Assembly (NCBI GenBank): GCA_037447655.1
Contig: JBBHKE010001435.1
Coordinates: forward strand, 1 to 57,500
From: Zygnema cylindricum
Lineage: Eukaryota > Streptophyta > Zygnematophyceae > Zygnematales > Zygnemataceae
Reading direction: 5' to 3'
DNA: 57,500 bases
The position numbers and the translations under genes were made by a program. Below are positions 49,901 to 57,500 of the stretch, in pieces; position 1 is the stretch's first letter; every line of letters begins with the position of its first letter. The notes beneath the pieces were generated by a model. That model was not told the DNA's origin. It worked only from the letters and a program-made list of their open reading frames with translations, and searched no databases.

Positions 49901-52900
49901 TGGGTTGTTTGTTACAAGGATCAAACATTCAGTGACTGCCATTTCTTTAAGTTTTATTTTAGGGTGAATGCATTTATTTTCGGTAATCAATATTAATGGC
50001 TGTTGTCGTTTGTACGACGAATGAACGGTAAACGGAAAAAGCTGAAATAAACGCAGAAATAATCACAGTTACTAGCTGCGCGCTAAGTATTTTACTTTTA
50101 TTATCCAGTGAAAAAATTATTAGAAACAGTATTGTTGCAAACAGTAATCGCGGTAGTCCCTTGTGTCAGGAACTCAAGCATGTGTAATCGTGGTTTAGTC
50201 ACAGTATTTACAATATTTTGTGTATGATGGTTATGCATAATAGTTTAGTGGTTACAGCATTTCGCAGTATTTTCCTCCTTTTATTACTCCATGTGTTTCA
50301 TGTACTGAACAATTTGACAATTATCTAAATACTGCTCTTTATCCAAGTGAAAAAATTGTGAATGAGATTTGTTTCGTTAAAGATAGTTTAACATCACATG
50401 GCCGTACAATGGTTGCAAACTATCAAATAGAGAATCTTGTCTTATGCTCATTGATAAATCTTATTTTATCCTAATGGCAGAAACCTTGCGGCAAACAGCA
50501 TTTCTGGAAATATCACCTCAACTTATTTCAAAAAATTTACAAAACTTCAGGCTGTGTAAGTATCCCGTTACTTTTCAATTCTCGTTTTGGTTGTATCTTT
50601 GATTTACATTTGACATGTTTTTGTAGAGATTGACTATACTGTTTATATTAGAAACACACCATATTAGAGATCACCCTTATTCATTGCTATGCATGTGTGC
50701 TCTTAATATGTTGTATGGTATTCTATTTTTGTTTGCAATGATTGGTAAGTATTTCTTGAATTAATGAATCATATGTCATCATAACCTCTTGATATAGTGC
50801 AACATGATATTAATGATAGTGTGTCGAGAGAAAACTGTGATACTCAAGCATGCGATAAACTACAATATCAACACATATAGTTTGTATGTGTACCTTGTAA
50901 ATTTTTTCTTTAAACTCAGGACGCTCATTTAGTGAATTCGGAGTGAATAACGGGATAAATTTTCAAAAGTAGGTCAATTTTTATAAATTACGCTCCCATG
51001 GAAACTATCTCAATATGTACTTCATCGTTAAATGCCAACAGTGCTGGAAAATAACACTTTAGCGCATATGGCACATTATAAATCTTGCAGCGCATCTTGT
51101 ACTGTTCAATATTTTACACGATATTATTGCGTATCACAAACCAAAACTGTCGCTTCAAATTTATCACGACATGATTTGTTAGAAGTGCGCTAAACCTCAA
51201 TTGGTGAATTAACCATGAAACAAGTGGTTATTAGAACAGTGTGTACATAGATGTTTAATAAATTATAGCACGCAAAAATCCTAAAATTTCAGATAAAACG
51301 TGAATATTATTGTAAGTACAATTTGTAAAGCTTGGATTTTTGAACCCAAGAGTGAGTTTGTATTCCAAGCCCATTTACTTCAAACCCTACAACATAGCCC
51401 GTTTCATGGATGGAATTCTAAAATTTTGAGGGTGGATTTGATTCAACACGTGCACCGAAATTCAGAATCTCCTCGAGATAACCATGTCGACAATCGTTCA
51501 CTTTATTAGTGATACAATTGGCAAACAAATTTCACAACGGAAAATCTAGGGATAAAAGTACTTGATACATGATTTAAGATTTTGGTTTACGTACATTATA
51601 ATACTTAAAACCTGCACATGAGAAAAAAAAACAGGAACCTTAAAAGTATCTTAAGGTTTGGGAAGCTTGGAAAAATATCAAAGAAAAGCACGTCTTTCTC
51701 TTGGACAACTGTGGGGAAATTATAATGCATGTGGTCAAACGGATATTGGAATCACAATCAATATGTTTCCAAAGTATTAGCAAGTCAAAAACATGTTTAG
51801 TCGAGTATGTAAATTCGCCTTAAATTGACTTTTAATGTGTTAAAGCATTCCTGGTACATGATCTTAGCATCAGCGATTTCTCTCAAAATTCTACTATTTT
51901 CAATTTTCTTTTCTTGATTGATAATTTGGCGCAGGTTTTTAAACAACAATCAGCTTCGCGGGACGGTTCCAGCAGTACCAATTAAAAGCATTGAATATAT
52001 TTCACTTGCAAATAACAAACTCTCATTAGAAAACAAGGCAATTGTCTCAAGCAACACAACCTTTGAGTGAGTGATACCACCCTGTATTACTTTATTTTGC
52101 AATATGGTTGAGTACGAAACTCATAAATAAAACAGATGAAGGCATATTTAAACTCAATGCAAACAATGGATTCAAATTTCTACAAAGTGGTGCTATATAT
52201 GAAGGTAAAGCATGCCACAATTCTATTCATCTTTACACAATATTTCTGGTGAGATTGTTTTAAAAAATTGGAATGCATGGGCCTGTGAAGATGCTACTGA
52301 TAGACACTGGACCTGGAAGGAGTGGACCAGAAAATTCGGTTCTCTTTCCAGATCAGTCCATTCCTTGAGACCTTAAACTACGGCAGGTTTTGAGAGGAAT
52401 TCCCCTTTCTGTAGAGTTAGGGGAGAATATCCTGAACTAGTACCGTGCAGAAAATCAGAAATTTTTCACAAGAACATATGAAATCATCAACTTTTCAATT
52501 GGTCGATTTCCAACTCCAGTGTTAAAACCACCTGCTAAGAGTGAATAGTCATGAGTTGCTGCGCCTTTTCATTTACTGACGATTTATGTCGTTTTATTGT
52601 TGTTTGATTGCAGTTTGTCAGATAATCCCCTTTGTGTTGATGAATCCACAAATAAAACATTTTGTCAAACTGACAATGCTCTTTATAGCTATATTGGAAA
52701 AACCCTAAACTGCAGTGATTCTCCTTGTAAAGGCAATAATGTTCCAAATCCATATCTCTTTCAAAGAGGAATACCGTGTTGTTCGGGATATGTCGAATTT
52801 CAATTGACTTTTGTAGATACTCCATTGTTGTTTATTTCTCAAAAAGCTCTTAGCTCAATGAGGAATTGGTTGCAAGGAAGATTGTCAGAAAAAAATCCAA

Positions 52901-54752
52901 TTGATGTAACACAGGTAAGTTTTAACCCTGCCATTTTGACATTTCTTTTTGGATTCCAGATCATAGGCGGTTGAAAGATTGGTACTTAGAATCATTTCAA
53001 AAAATTCTGTCTGTTATCCCCGTAATTCACTGTGAATTTCATTTAAACCATTTCCAATTGCTTGGTTCTTTGTTTTTAATTCAGTAGACAATAAAAGAAT
53101 CTAATCGTTATGTTCTTTATTTGCCAAAGTGGATCACGTTTGAATTACTTTCATCTTTTCTTGACTAGCGGAGTCAGACATCACCACTTCTTGATTAAGC
53201 TCAAAAATAACAAATATGAAAATTGAGTCACACAACTTGTAAACTTCAGCGATGGAAAGTATCCTTCCAGATGAATAAAATATATTGGTGGTACATGCCG
53301 TGAGTTAGACAACTCTTTGTTTCTGGTGTTAAACATTTTTGGGGTACTCAAAAGTACTACCCGTCACAAAAAAAAAATGATTTTGAACTTTAACATCGTA
53401 ATCGAAAGGTGGAACTGTTAGCATTTGATCTCTCCTTTAATAAATCCAGCGTTCACTAATAAAGCTAAAGACGTTTTCAGGGGGCGAAAATAGTATAACA
53501 TTAATAGTGAAAGGCGAGCAATGTCTACGCTAAGTATGTATTTTGGAGGCCGGGCGTTTTTTATAACGATCTATCCTGTAATTTTCTACCTACCTACACT
53601 AATGCCCCGCCTTTTACCTCTACGACGTTTAAAAGAACTGATAAAAAAAAGTACAAGAAACCTGAAACAAAATATATATATAAAAACAAAAAGGTACCAC
53701 AGCTACTAACACTGTACGTGAGAAAAATGGTCACACAGATACATGTGGCTTCAGTAAACTTCACAAACCAAAATACTCTTACCGATATAAACGGTGATGT
53801 CCTTGGCGACGGTCTGATTTTCCATATTCAAGTATTTGACACAACTGTACAACCGCCAGACTTACAAGTGGTAAAGAAATTACGTGAGGTAATACAAAAC
53901 CCTAACGATGTAATAGATGATGTGGCGCTCTAACCAAGGGGACGGACGTATCAACATAAACTATTGCCTGTAAGTAGTAGTCTCATTGTAACACACCCCC
54001 AACCCCCCCTTCTCCCCCTTCCTCCTCCTCCTTCTCCCTCCTTTCTTCCACCTCCCCCATCCCTTCTCTCTCCCCTCAATTACCTCCTTCCTCCCTCCCT
54101 CCTCCCTCCTCCCTGTCCTGAATCCTGATTTAATCCGATCCTGATCGACTTATATGTTTCAAAATAAGATTTTTGAAATGAATTCTCAGTGGATACGCGA
54201 AAGATGAGATTGGAACAAATTTAAAGGTGTTTAAGTGTTATCTACGCCAAACGAAGTTTTATTTTTTTCTTCATAAAATGTTTATCTGCGAAGCTCGTTC
54301 AACAAACACCATGGAAATGGTCGAATCTCATAATCATTTGAGAGTAGTTATGCATTTATTTATTTATTTTGTAAATCTCCTTCCTTACATAATTTTTTCC
54401 GTAGTTCATAGTTATTCATGTTTCTTGGTGTTTTTCTGATTATTTTTGCATTTTGTTATATTTTCTTTACTTTTCTGTCATTTTATGCAGCTCCCCCACC
54501 TCCACCTCCTCTTCAACCTCCTCCTCCACCCCCTGAAGTGAAATCAGGTAAAATGCCAATACTTGTTTGTTGATTCTCTTATTGACTGAAAAGGACTTTT
54601 TAGAGGCTAAAGAAAAGAAAAACTACTTGTTGTATATAAAGGTATATACATATACATATGTGTATATGCGTATATTCTAATGCACAATAGTAAACATATT
54701 CATTCTACCTATAATAATACATATAGTAGAATTTAATAAACTCATAGAATTG

Positions 54753-54783
<31 letters not shown>

Positions 54784-56543
54784 TAAATACACGTATACAT
54801 GCATGTACATGTACATATCCATGTATACATGTAAATAATATATTTATCTGCAAATATATATTATATATATAAAAGTATATGAAAAATGTATAAATAATAT
54901 ATATATAATGGAGATATATATACTGTAGATATATATATATATATAATATTTATATGTATATATGTATATGTACATGTACATACATGTAACATACGTGTAC
55001 GCAAAAAAATATCACTAAGTGAAAAATCAAGAACGTCAAGAAAGTGAATGGTTAGTTGACAGCTCCCTTTCTAAAATTTTCCATTTATGTGAGAAAGATG
55101 ACTTGTTTTATATATCATATTTATGTGTATATATACATATACATACACGTAATATATATGCACATATACTTATATCACTGAGTGAAGAAAGATGTCAAGA
55201 AAGTGAACGGTTAGTTGGCAGCTCTTAATCTTGTTTTCTTATTCATTTCTCTTCGAGATTGGTTGCCATATCATTCGCTCATAAGTTTTTTACAATTCTA
55301 TAAACTTATGCATGTAAGGTTACCTCACTTCCCTTGTACTTTTAGATTTTTCTTCTTTTGTCTTTCCTGCACTTACTTTATCACCTCTCATTTGCTAAAT
55401 CTTTCTAAACAAAAGATGATGCAGAGGTAATGATTGTTTTGATTCTATTCACATTCAAACAACCAAAGCTAAAATTAATCATGCTCTTGGATATTTTTTA
55501 TTTTTTCTTGATTATGGGTGTCAGTCTTCATTTTTAACAAGGATATATTGTTTTCTCAATCCTTGTCTTCTCTGTGTTGCTTAAACGTTTGGTCACTTTC
55601 TCAGTGATATGAGATACGCACCTCTTTAGATTATTAATGAAGAAAAGAGTTAGGACCTTTTTCTTTTCTAAAAGTATTACTGCTCACGCAATGCTGACTG
55701 AGAATAAAAATGGTTTTCTGTGGTTTGGAAAAGAGATAGCCGTTTACTCCATTTTAAACAAGGGATCACAAGGTGCAAAAGTATTGAAAAGATGCAGTAA
55801 ATCTACACAAATGTATATGAACAAATATTATTTACTTATTATTGCGGTAGAATGTTTTTCCTAGTTTTTAAATTGTCAGGCTTGCAGCTCTCAAGGCCTA
55901 TAACTTCGCTGAAAGGAAAATGTATATACACACACACACATACAAATGTATATATATGTATATATATACATGTATGTGTGTGTGTATGTGTATATAACTG
56001 TGTGTATATATATGTGTGAGAAACATGTCGTGTATAATCCACTAAATAACCTAAAGTCCTTTCATTTAAATTTCACAATTTCTTGTCTTATGAATTTACA
56101 TAAGCAGGACAAGATTACACGTCTAAAAAACCCTTGACCAGGTGATTTCAGATTAATCATCCTCTACTTTTACATAAACAACTTTAACATGACAATTTTA
56201 AAATGTCGTGTAAGGAGACAAACAATGCTCTCGTGTGCAGAATTTCTGACCGGAGTTGTTAAATAATCAAGTTGTAGGTTAATTGAGTTGTGGGTACCTG
56301 TATTGAATTCGTTAAGTTATAATTTTTGGGGGGGTTTTACGTGGTAACGTTTGCAGAATTTCCAAAATGGGCAATTGGTATCACTGTCGTTGGTGCTTCA
56401 CTGGTTGTCGTAGTAGTTGCGAGTGTTGTTTTTTTCATGTGTAGGAAAGGTAAGTGCTGACGCTCTCACACAATTCCCACAAGAAAGGATAGTAATCCGG
56501 GACCAAATTGTCATAACTCATGGACACCTGTTGCCATCTGAAT

Positions 56544-56621
<78 letters not shown>

Positions 56622-57500
56622 CCTCTCTCTCCCTCTCTCTCCCTCTCTCTCCCTCTCCCTCTCCCTCTCCCTCTCCCTCTCCCTCCCTCTCCCTCTCCCT
56701 CTCCCTCTCTCCCTCCCTCTCCCTCCCTCTCCCTCTCCCTCTCCCTCTCCCTCTCCCTCTCCCTCCCTCTCCCTCTCCCTCTCCCTCTCCCTCCCCTCTC
56801 TCTCTCCCTCCCCCTCCCCCTCTCCCTCCCCCTCGCCCTCTCCCTCTCCCTCTCCCTCTCCCTCTCCCTCTCCCTCTCCCTCTCCCTCTCCCTTCCCCTC
56901 TCCCTCTCCCTCCCCCTCTCCCTCCCCCTCTCCCTCCCCCTCTCTCTCCCTCTCCCTCTCCCTCTCCCTCTCCCTCTCCCTTTCTTTTCCTCTTTTTCTT
57001 TTTCTATTTGTTTGCTATGAAGGTTTGAACTTGCATGTGTCTGTTTTTTTATTGAGGCAGCAAATGGTTCATGTACATATAGTTCTTTCATTTCAAACTA
57101 AATTTCTCTCTCAGGTTTTTCTTGTGTTCTATTCCTGTCAATTTGCAAGTACTAACTATTACCTCTCCGTAAATCAGACGAGCAAGAAACCTTCCTGGAA
57201 ATCAAAGTTGGAGAGGGATTTGTGAAGTCGATTCCTTTACAAGATGTCCGACAAGCCACGAATAACTTCAGTCACGATATGTTGTTAGGTGTTGGAGGAT
57301 ACGGGTTTGTTTACAAGGGCCTGGGCCCTAACGGCGAAATTTGGGCTGTGAAAAGGGCCAAAACTGTTTCTTTGACAAGTCTCAAAGTATTTGAACAGGA
57401 GGCAAGAATCCTTCCCTTCCTTTCCCTTTCTCTTTTTTTCCTTTACCTCCCCTCTCCTCCACCCACCCTCGTTTGCTTCTCCTCCCAAACCCACCCCTTC
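22902..57500 (+). CDS. Large LRR receptor-like kinase, N-terminal 36 exons (gene 2, 3' end outside window)
   Basis: Predicted membrane receptor kinase. Joining the 36 exons listed below gives 3252 nt (1084 codons) with no stop. Order: signal peptide (about residues 1-20), LRR N-cap with a Trp and paired Cys (about 25-66), about 28 LRRs of LxxLxxLxLxxNxLxGxIPxxI type to about residue 810, an NPLC-type C-cap with Cys-rich segment and membrane-proximal region to about 960, a Pro-rich linker, a hydrophobic segment ([20 protein letters not shown]), and the kinase start with glycine loop GVGGYGFV and the ATP Lys in AVKRA. Nearly every LRR exon is flanked by phase-2 introns, so units can be added or lost without frame change. 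Architecture is like LRR-VIII receptor kinases (HPCA1 group), but these usually have far fewer LRRs, so the assignment is tentative. Ligand unknown. Confidence 0.85.
23028..23096. repeat. 22-bp minisatellite
   Basis: Alternating TTGGGGATAA and TTGAGGATAA units, about three copies of the 22-bp pair. Confidence 0.95.
24713..25607 (-). mobile_element. hAT-like MITE family 1, copy 2
   Basis: 895 bp, ends TAGTGTTGTGTATCGGTAA and TTACCGATACACAACTCTA, perfect 8-bp duplications GGTTTTTG at 24705-24712 and 25608-25615. The other host copy (near 13527) is uninterrupted here. Confidence 0.95.
25463..25509. repeat. Perfect 47-nt palindrome inside hAT-like family 1
   Basis: Arms of 23 nt (TTATCGCCGATAAGTAGCC...) separated by one base, able to form a cruciform or RNA hairpin. 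Nearly conserved in copy 1 at 2956-3003. Confidence 0.93.
26001..26191. mobile_element. TA-MITE, short form, in gene 2 intron 1
   Basis: 191 bp with ends CACCGCTAATTGTTATGTG and CCAATAACGATGAGCGGTG, TA on both sides. Confidence 0.82.
26940..27066 (+). CDS. Gene 2 exon 2: LRR N-terminal cap
   Basis: Acceptor cgctgcag|AT, donor GAATT|gtaagt. It encodes [20 protein letters not shown] then [16 protein letters not shown], the LRRNT cap pattern with W...C..W.G..C. It is separated from exon 1 by a 4-kb intron full of transposons. Confidence 0.9.
27447..27602 (+). CDS. Gene 2 exon 3: cap end and first LRR
   Basis: Encodes the end of the N-cap with a loop, then [21 protein letters not shown], the first clear LRR. 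156 nt, phase 2 in and out; donor CCT|gtaagt. Confidence 0.88.
28269..28537. mobile_element. Degenerate TA-MITE in intron between exons 3 and 4 of gene 2
   Basis: Ends CAGCCGTGCATCCGTAAAA and ACACTAGTAGCGATGGGTGG resemble the TA-MITE ends; TA on both sides. About 269 bp. Confidence 0.5.
29344..29415 (+). CDS. Gene 2 exon 4: LRR
   Basis: 72 nt coding one LRR ([18 protein letters not shown]). Acceptor gcag|TGTT, donor TTCT|gtatgt, phase 2 both sides. Confidence 0.92.
29660..29731 (+). CDS. Gene 2 exon 5: LRR
   Basis: 72 nt coding one LRR ([20 protein letters not shown]). Acceptor gacag|TGTC, donor ATTT|gtaagt. Close in sequence to exon 8, suggesting recent exon duplication. Confidence 0.93.
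30818..30889 (+). CDS. Gene 2 exon 6: LRR
   Basis: 72 nt coding one LRR ([20 protein letters not shown]). Acceptor gtcag|GGAC, donor TTTT|gtaagt. The usual Pro of the IP motif is Gln here. Confidence 0.92.
31111..31182 (+). CDS. Gene 2 exon 7: LRR
   Basis: 72 nt coding one LRR ([20 protein letters not shown]). Acceptor ggcag|GAAC, donor ATTT|gtaagt. Confidence 0.93.
32236..32307 (+). CDS. Gene 2 exon 8: LRR
   Basis: 72 nt coding one LRR ([20 protein letters not shown]). Acceptor gccag|GGAT, donor ATCT|gtaagt. Very similar to exon 5 ([12 protein letters not shown] in both). Confidence 0.93.
33234..33332 (+). CDS. Gene 2 exon 9: LRR with an insert
   Basis: 99 nt, longer than the neighbours. 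It codes [20 protein letters not shown] then ANLINLEYL: a 9-residue insertion between the Asn ladder and LNGTIP. Acceptor ttcag|CGAT, donor ACTT|gtatgg. Confidence 0.9.
33527..33592 (+). CDS. Gene 2 exon 10: short LRR
   Basis: 66 nt coding a 22-residue LRR ([18 protein letters not shown]). The frame needs donor ACTT|gtgcgt, which is weak; a stronger-looking gtaagc lies 4 nt downstream but would shift the frame. Confidence 0.85.
33998..34069 (+). CDS. Gene 2 exon 11: LRR
   Basis: 72 nt coding one LRR ([20 protein letters not shown]). Acceptor ttcag|AGAT, donor ACTT|gtaagg. The IP Pro is replaced by Asn. Confidence 0.9.
34407..34481 (+). CDS. Gene 2 exon 12: LRR
   Basis: 75 nt coding one 25-residue LRR ([20 protein letters not shown]). 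Acceptor ccag|GGAC, donor CATT|gtgagt. Confidence 0.9.
35443..35514 (+). CDS. Gene 2 exon 13: LRR
   Basis: 72 nt coding one LRR ([20 protein letters not shown]). Acceptor tgcag|GATT, donor CATT|gtaaga. Confidence 0.92.
35653..35721 (+). CDS. Gene 2 exon 14: LRR
   Basis: 69 nt coding a 23-residue LRR of a less plant-specific form ([19 protein letters not shown]). Acceptor ccag|GGAC, donor GCTT|gtaagt. Confidence 0.91.
36001..36066 (+). CDS. Gene 2 exon 15: short LRR
   Basis: 66 nt coding a 22-residue LRR ([18 protein letters not shown]). Similar to exon 14 (SLKNL in both). Acceptor ttgcag|AAAC, donor AATT|gtgagt. Confidence 0.9.
36344..36412 (+). CDS. Gene 2 exon 16: LRR with a GC donor
   Basis: 69 nt coding one LRR ([19 protein letters not shown]). 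Acceptor ttgcag|ACAG. The donor that keeps phase 2 is CACT|gcaagt, a GC-AG intron start that otherwise matches the donor consensus. Confidence 0.87.
36413..38299. other. Intron between exons 16 and 17 of gene 2 (GC-AG)
   Basis: 1.9 kb, starts gcaagt and ends tgcag. No further feature recognised. Confidence 0.6.
38300..38371 (+). CDS. Gene 2 exon 17: LRR
   Basis: 72 nt coding one LRR ([20 protein letters not shown]). Acceptor tgcag|GTAT, donor ACTT|gtgagt. Confidence 0.92.
38913..39990. repeat. About 1.1 kb pyrimidine (CT-rich) tract in a gene 2 intron
   Basis: Nearly pure C and T on the + strand in CCCTC/TCTC units. It gives a long meaningless Ser/Leu/Pro frame on + and an Arg/Glu/Gly frame on the - strand. 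Confidence 0.96.
41124..41310. repeat. Degenerate minisatellite just upstream of exon 18
   Basis: GCAATTATATTGA and GTAAAACC words recur about four times with variable spacing, ending 20 bp before the exon 18 acceptor. Confidence 0.65.
41331..41402 (+). CDS. Gene 2 exon 18: LRR
   Basis: 72 nt coding one LRR ([20 protein letters not shown]). Acceptor cgcag|GGAC, donor CTTT|gtgagt. It follows a 3-kb intron with a long pyrimidine tract. Confidence 0.92.
41743..41814 (+). CDS. Gene 2 exon 19: LRR
   Basis: 72 nt coding one LRR ([20 protein letters not shown]). Cys replaces the ladder Asn, as also in exon 26. Acceptor cacag|GGTT, donor CACT|gtgagc. Confidence 0.91.
42050..42122. repeat. CACCTCC heptamer repeat
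   Basis: Five or more perfect CACCTCC units followed by degenerate ones. Confidence 0.93.
42533..42604 (+). CDS. Gene 2 exon 20: LRR
   Basis: 72 nt coding one LRR ([20 protein letters not shown]). Acceptor tctag|TGAT, donor ACCT|gtaagg. Confidence 0.92.
43436..43504 (+). CDS. Gene 2 exon 21: LRR
   Basis: 69 nt coding one LRR ([19 protein letters not shown]). Acceptor ttcag|GGAC, donor ACTT|gtatgt. Confidence 0.91.
43668..43733 (+). CDS. Gene 2 exon 22: short LRR
   Basis: 66 nt coding one LRR ([18 protein letters not shown]). Acceptor tgcag|GCGG, donor TTTT|gtaagt. Confidence 0.9.
44329..44397 (+). CDS. Gene 2 exon 23: LRR
   Basis: 69 nt coding one LRR ([19 protein letters not shown]). Acceptor tgcag|ATGG, donor ACTT|gtaagc. 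Confidence 0.91.
44967..45038 (+). CDS. Gene 2 exon 24: LRR
   Basis: 72 nt coding one LRR ([20 protein letters not shown]). Acceptor tgcag|ACGA, donor ATTT|gtaagg. Confidence 0.91.
45841..45912 (+). CDS. Gene 2 exon 25: LRR
   Basis: 72 nt coding one LRR ([20 protein letters not shown]). Acceptor ttgcag|AGAT, donor CATT|gtaagt. Confidence 0.92.
46365..46436 (+). CDS. Gene 2 exon 26: LRR
   Basis: 72 nt coding one LRR ([20 protein letters not shown]). Acceptor ggcag|GCGG, donor TATT|gtgagt. Confidence 0.92.
46697..46765 (+). CDS. Gene 2 exon 27: LRR
   Basis: 69 nt coding one LRR ([19 protein letters not shown]). Acceptor ttgcag|GGAC, donor ACCT|gtgagc. Confidence 0.92.
47710..47775 (+). CDS. 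Gene 2 exon 28: short LRR
   Basis: 66 nt coding a degenerate LRR ([18 protein letters not shown]). Acceptor tgcag|AAAC, donor AATT|gtaagg. Confidence 0.88.
48224..48301 (+). CDS. Gene 2 exon 29: long LRR
   Basis: 78 nt coding a 26-residue degenerate LRR ([20 protein letters not shown]). Acceptor cacag|GGAT, donor CTTT|gtaagt. The next intron contains the pyrimidine/purine strand switch. Confidence 0.86.
48521..49175. repeat. Pyrimidine tract switching to purine tract
   Basis: 48521-48645 is CT-rich, then from 48646 to about 49175 the same strand is GA-rich. The two halves are roughly complementary in composition, as expected of a large, imperfect hairpin or two oppositely oriented insertions. 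Confidence 0.9.
50481..50555 (+). CDS. Gene 2 exon 30: LRR
   Basis: 75 nt coding one LRR ([20 protein letters not shown]). Acceptor ggcag|AAAC, donor CTGT|gtaagt. Confidence 0.9.
50556..51934. other. Intron between exons 30 and 31 of gene 2
   Basis: 1.4 kb, nothing recognised. Confidence 0.5.
51935..52066 (+). CDS. Gene 2 exon 31: last LRRs
   Basis: 132 nt, nearly two LRR units in one exon: [20 protein letters not shown] followed by [19 protein letters not shown]. Acceptor cgcag|GTTT, donor TTGA|gtgagt. This is the end of the LRR solenoid. Confidence 0.9.
52614..52914 (+). CDS. Gene 2 exon 32: LRR C-cap and Cys-rich juxtamembrane region
   Basis: 301 nt. It encodes [11 protein letters not shown], spaced Cys residues ([20 protein letters not shown]) and then [20 protein letters not shown] followed by a helix-like stretch to IDVTQ. 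The NPxC start and the following Cys/beta region resemble the segment between LRRs and membrane in LRR-VIII-type receptor kinases. Donor ACAG|gtaagt, phase 0. Confidence 0.86.
53739..53883 (+). CDS. Gene 2 exon 33: membrane-proximal ectodomain
   Basis: Continues in phase 0 from exon 32 ([20 protein letters not shown], then [20 protein letters not shown]). The start is clear (acacag|ATA). The 3' end is inferred: gtgagg at 53884 gives the phase 1 needed by the next exon. Alternatives (GAG|gtaata at 53890; GAT|gtaata later) would need a different next exon. The frame hits a stop about 50 nt past the chosen donor. Confidence 0.7.
53987..54115. repeat. Pyrimidine tract
   Basis: CT-rich run of CCTCC and TTCTCC units in the intron before the Pro-rich exon. 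Confidence 0.93.
54491..54547 (+). CDS. Gene 2 exon 34: proline-rich linker
   Basis: 57 nt encoding APPPPPPLQ-type repeats ending [10 protein letters not shown]. Acceptor atgcag|CTC, donor TCAG|gtaaaa, phase 1. It forms an extended spacer just outside the membrane. Confidence 0.8.
54640..54995. repeat. AT-rich microsatellite cluster
   Basis: Several (TA)n, TACA and TGTA blocks, in the intron between Pro-rich and transmembrane exons; a related cluster lies at 55925-56015. Confidence 0.92.
56357..56449 (+). CDS. Gene 2 exon 35: transmembrane segment
   Basis: 93 nt encoding [20 protein letters not shown] then [10 protein letters not shown], about 24 hydrophobic residues followed by a basic stop-transfer anchor. 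Acceptor ttgcag|AAT, donor AAAG|gtaagt. Confidence 0.92.
56547..56995. repeat. (CT)n and (CCCTCT)n microsatellite
   Basis: About 35 pure CT units, then CCCTCT hexamers to about 56980, in the intron between transmembrane and kinase exons. Gives only spurious Ser/Leu/Pro frames. Confidence 0.97.
57178..57401 (+). CDS. Gene 2 exon 36: kinase N-lobe start
   Basis: Encodes juxtamembrane [17 protein letters not shown], glycine loop [11 protein letters not shown] and beta-3 AVKRAKT up to LKVFEQE. Acceptor atcag|ACG. The natural end after FEQE falls at GAG|gcaaga, a GC donor; reading on gives a low-complexity Leu/Pro/Ser stretch, so the intron very likely starts at 57402. Confidence 0.9.
57402..57500. 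other. Start of next gene 2 intron
   Basis: Begins gcaaga and is CT-rich to the window edge. Confidence 0.75.

Noticed and set aside
53440-53530. Possible further TA-MITE remnant (aacattaatagtgaaaggcgagca)
   Set aside because: Only one weak end; cannot be distinguished from chance.
56417-57225. Long Ser/Leu/Pro and Arg/Glu frames
   Set aside because: Translated (CT)n/(CCCTCT)n microsatellite.

Overview
The window looks like nuclear DNA of a streptophyte (a land plant or close algal relative). It is AT-rich, full of introns, microsatellites and small DNA transposons. The only convincing genes are two plant-type leucine-rich-repeat (LRR) receptor-like kinase genes on the + strand. I cannot name the species. 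One-LRR-per-exon structure, GT-AG introns and a primer-binding site of the plant initiator-tRNA-Met type fit this reading.

Layout. (1) 1-9296: 3' part of a first receptor kinase gene. Four exons encode the kinase from about the catalytic loop to the stop codon; the rest lies before the window. One intron holds about 2.3 kb of TCTA/TCTG tetranucleotide repeat and another a very G-rich tract. (2) 9297-22700: intergenic DNA with one probable LTR end, degenerate repeats, and a dense nest of small transposons. (3) 22902 to the right edge: a second receptor kinase gene, of which I reconstruct 36 exons. They add up to 1084 codons without a frame break: signal peptide, LRR N-cap, about 28 LRRs (mostly one 66-78 nt phase-2 exon each), an LRR C-cap and membrane-proximal region, a proline-rich linker, one transmembrane segment, and the kinase glycine-rich loop. 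The window ends in the next intron. The two genes share a kinase type and orientation, so they are probably tandem paralogues. Gene order in the ectodomain (N-cap, LRRs, NPxC-type cap, Pro linker, kinase) is reminiscent of the LRR-VIII group, but the LRR number is much higher.

The mobile DNA is the most informative part. Six non-autonomous DNA-transposon families can be defined from target-site duplications and terminal inverted repeats read directly: four hAT-like families with 8-bp duplications, one TA-duplicating family, and one TTA-duplicating (PIF/Harbinger-like) family. Several insertions are dated relative to each other, because one copy of a host repeat serves as the empty site for an insertion in the other copy. 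No autonomous transposase gene, RNA gene or CRISPR array was recognised. No single wholly new system was found; the best candidates for novelty are the very long single-LRR-exon receptor, the conserved 47-nt palindrome inside one hAT-like family, and the twin inverted Harbinger-like elements sharing a TTA.
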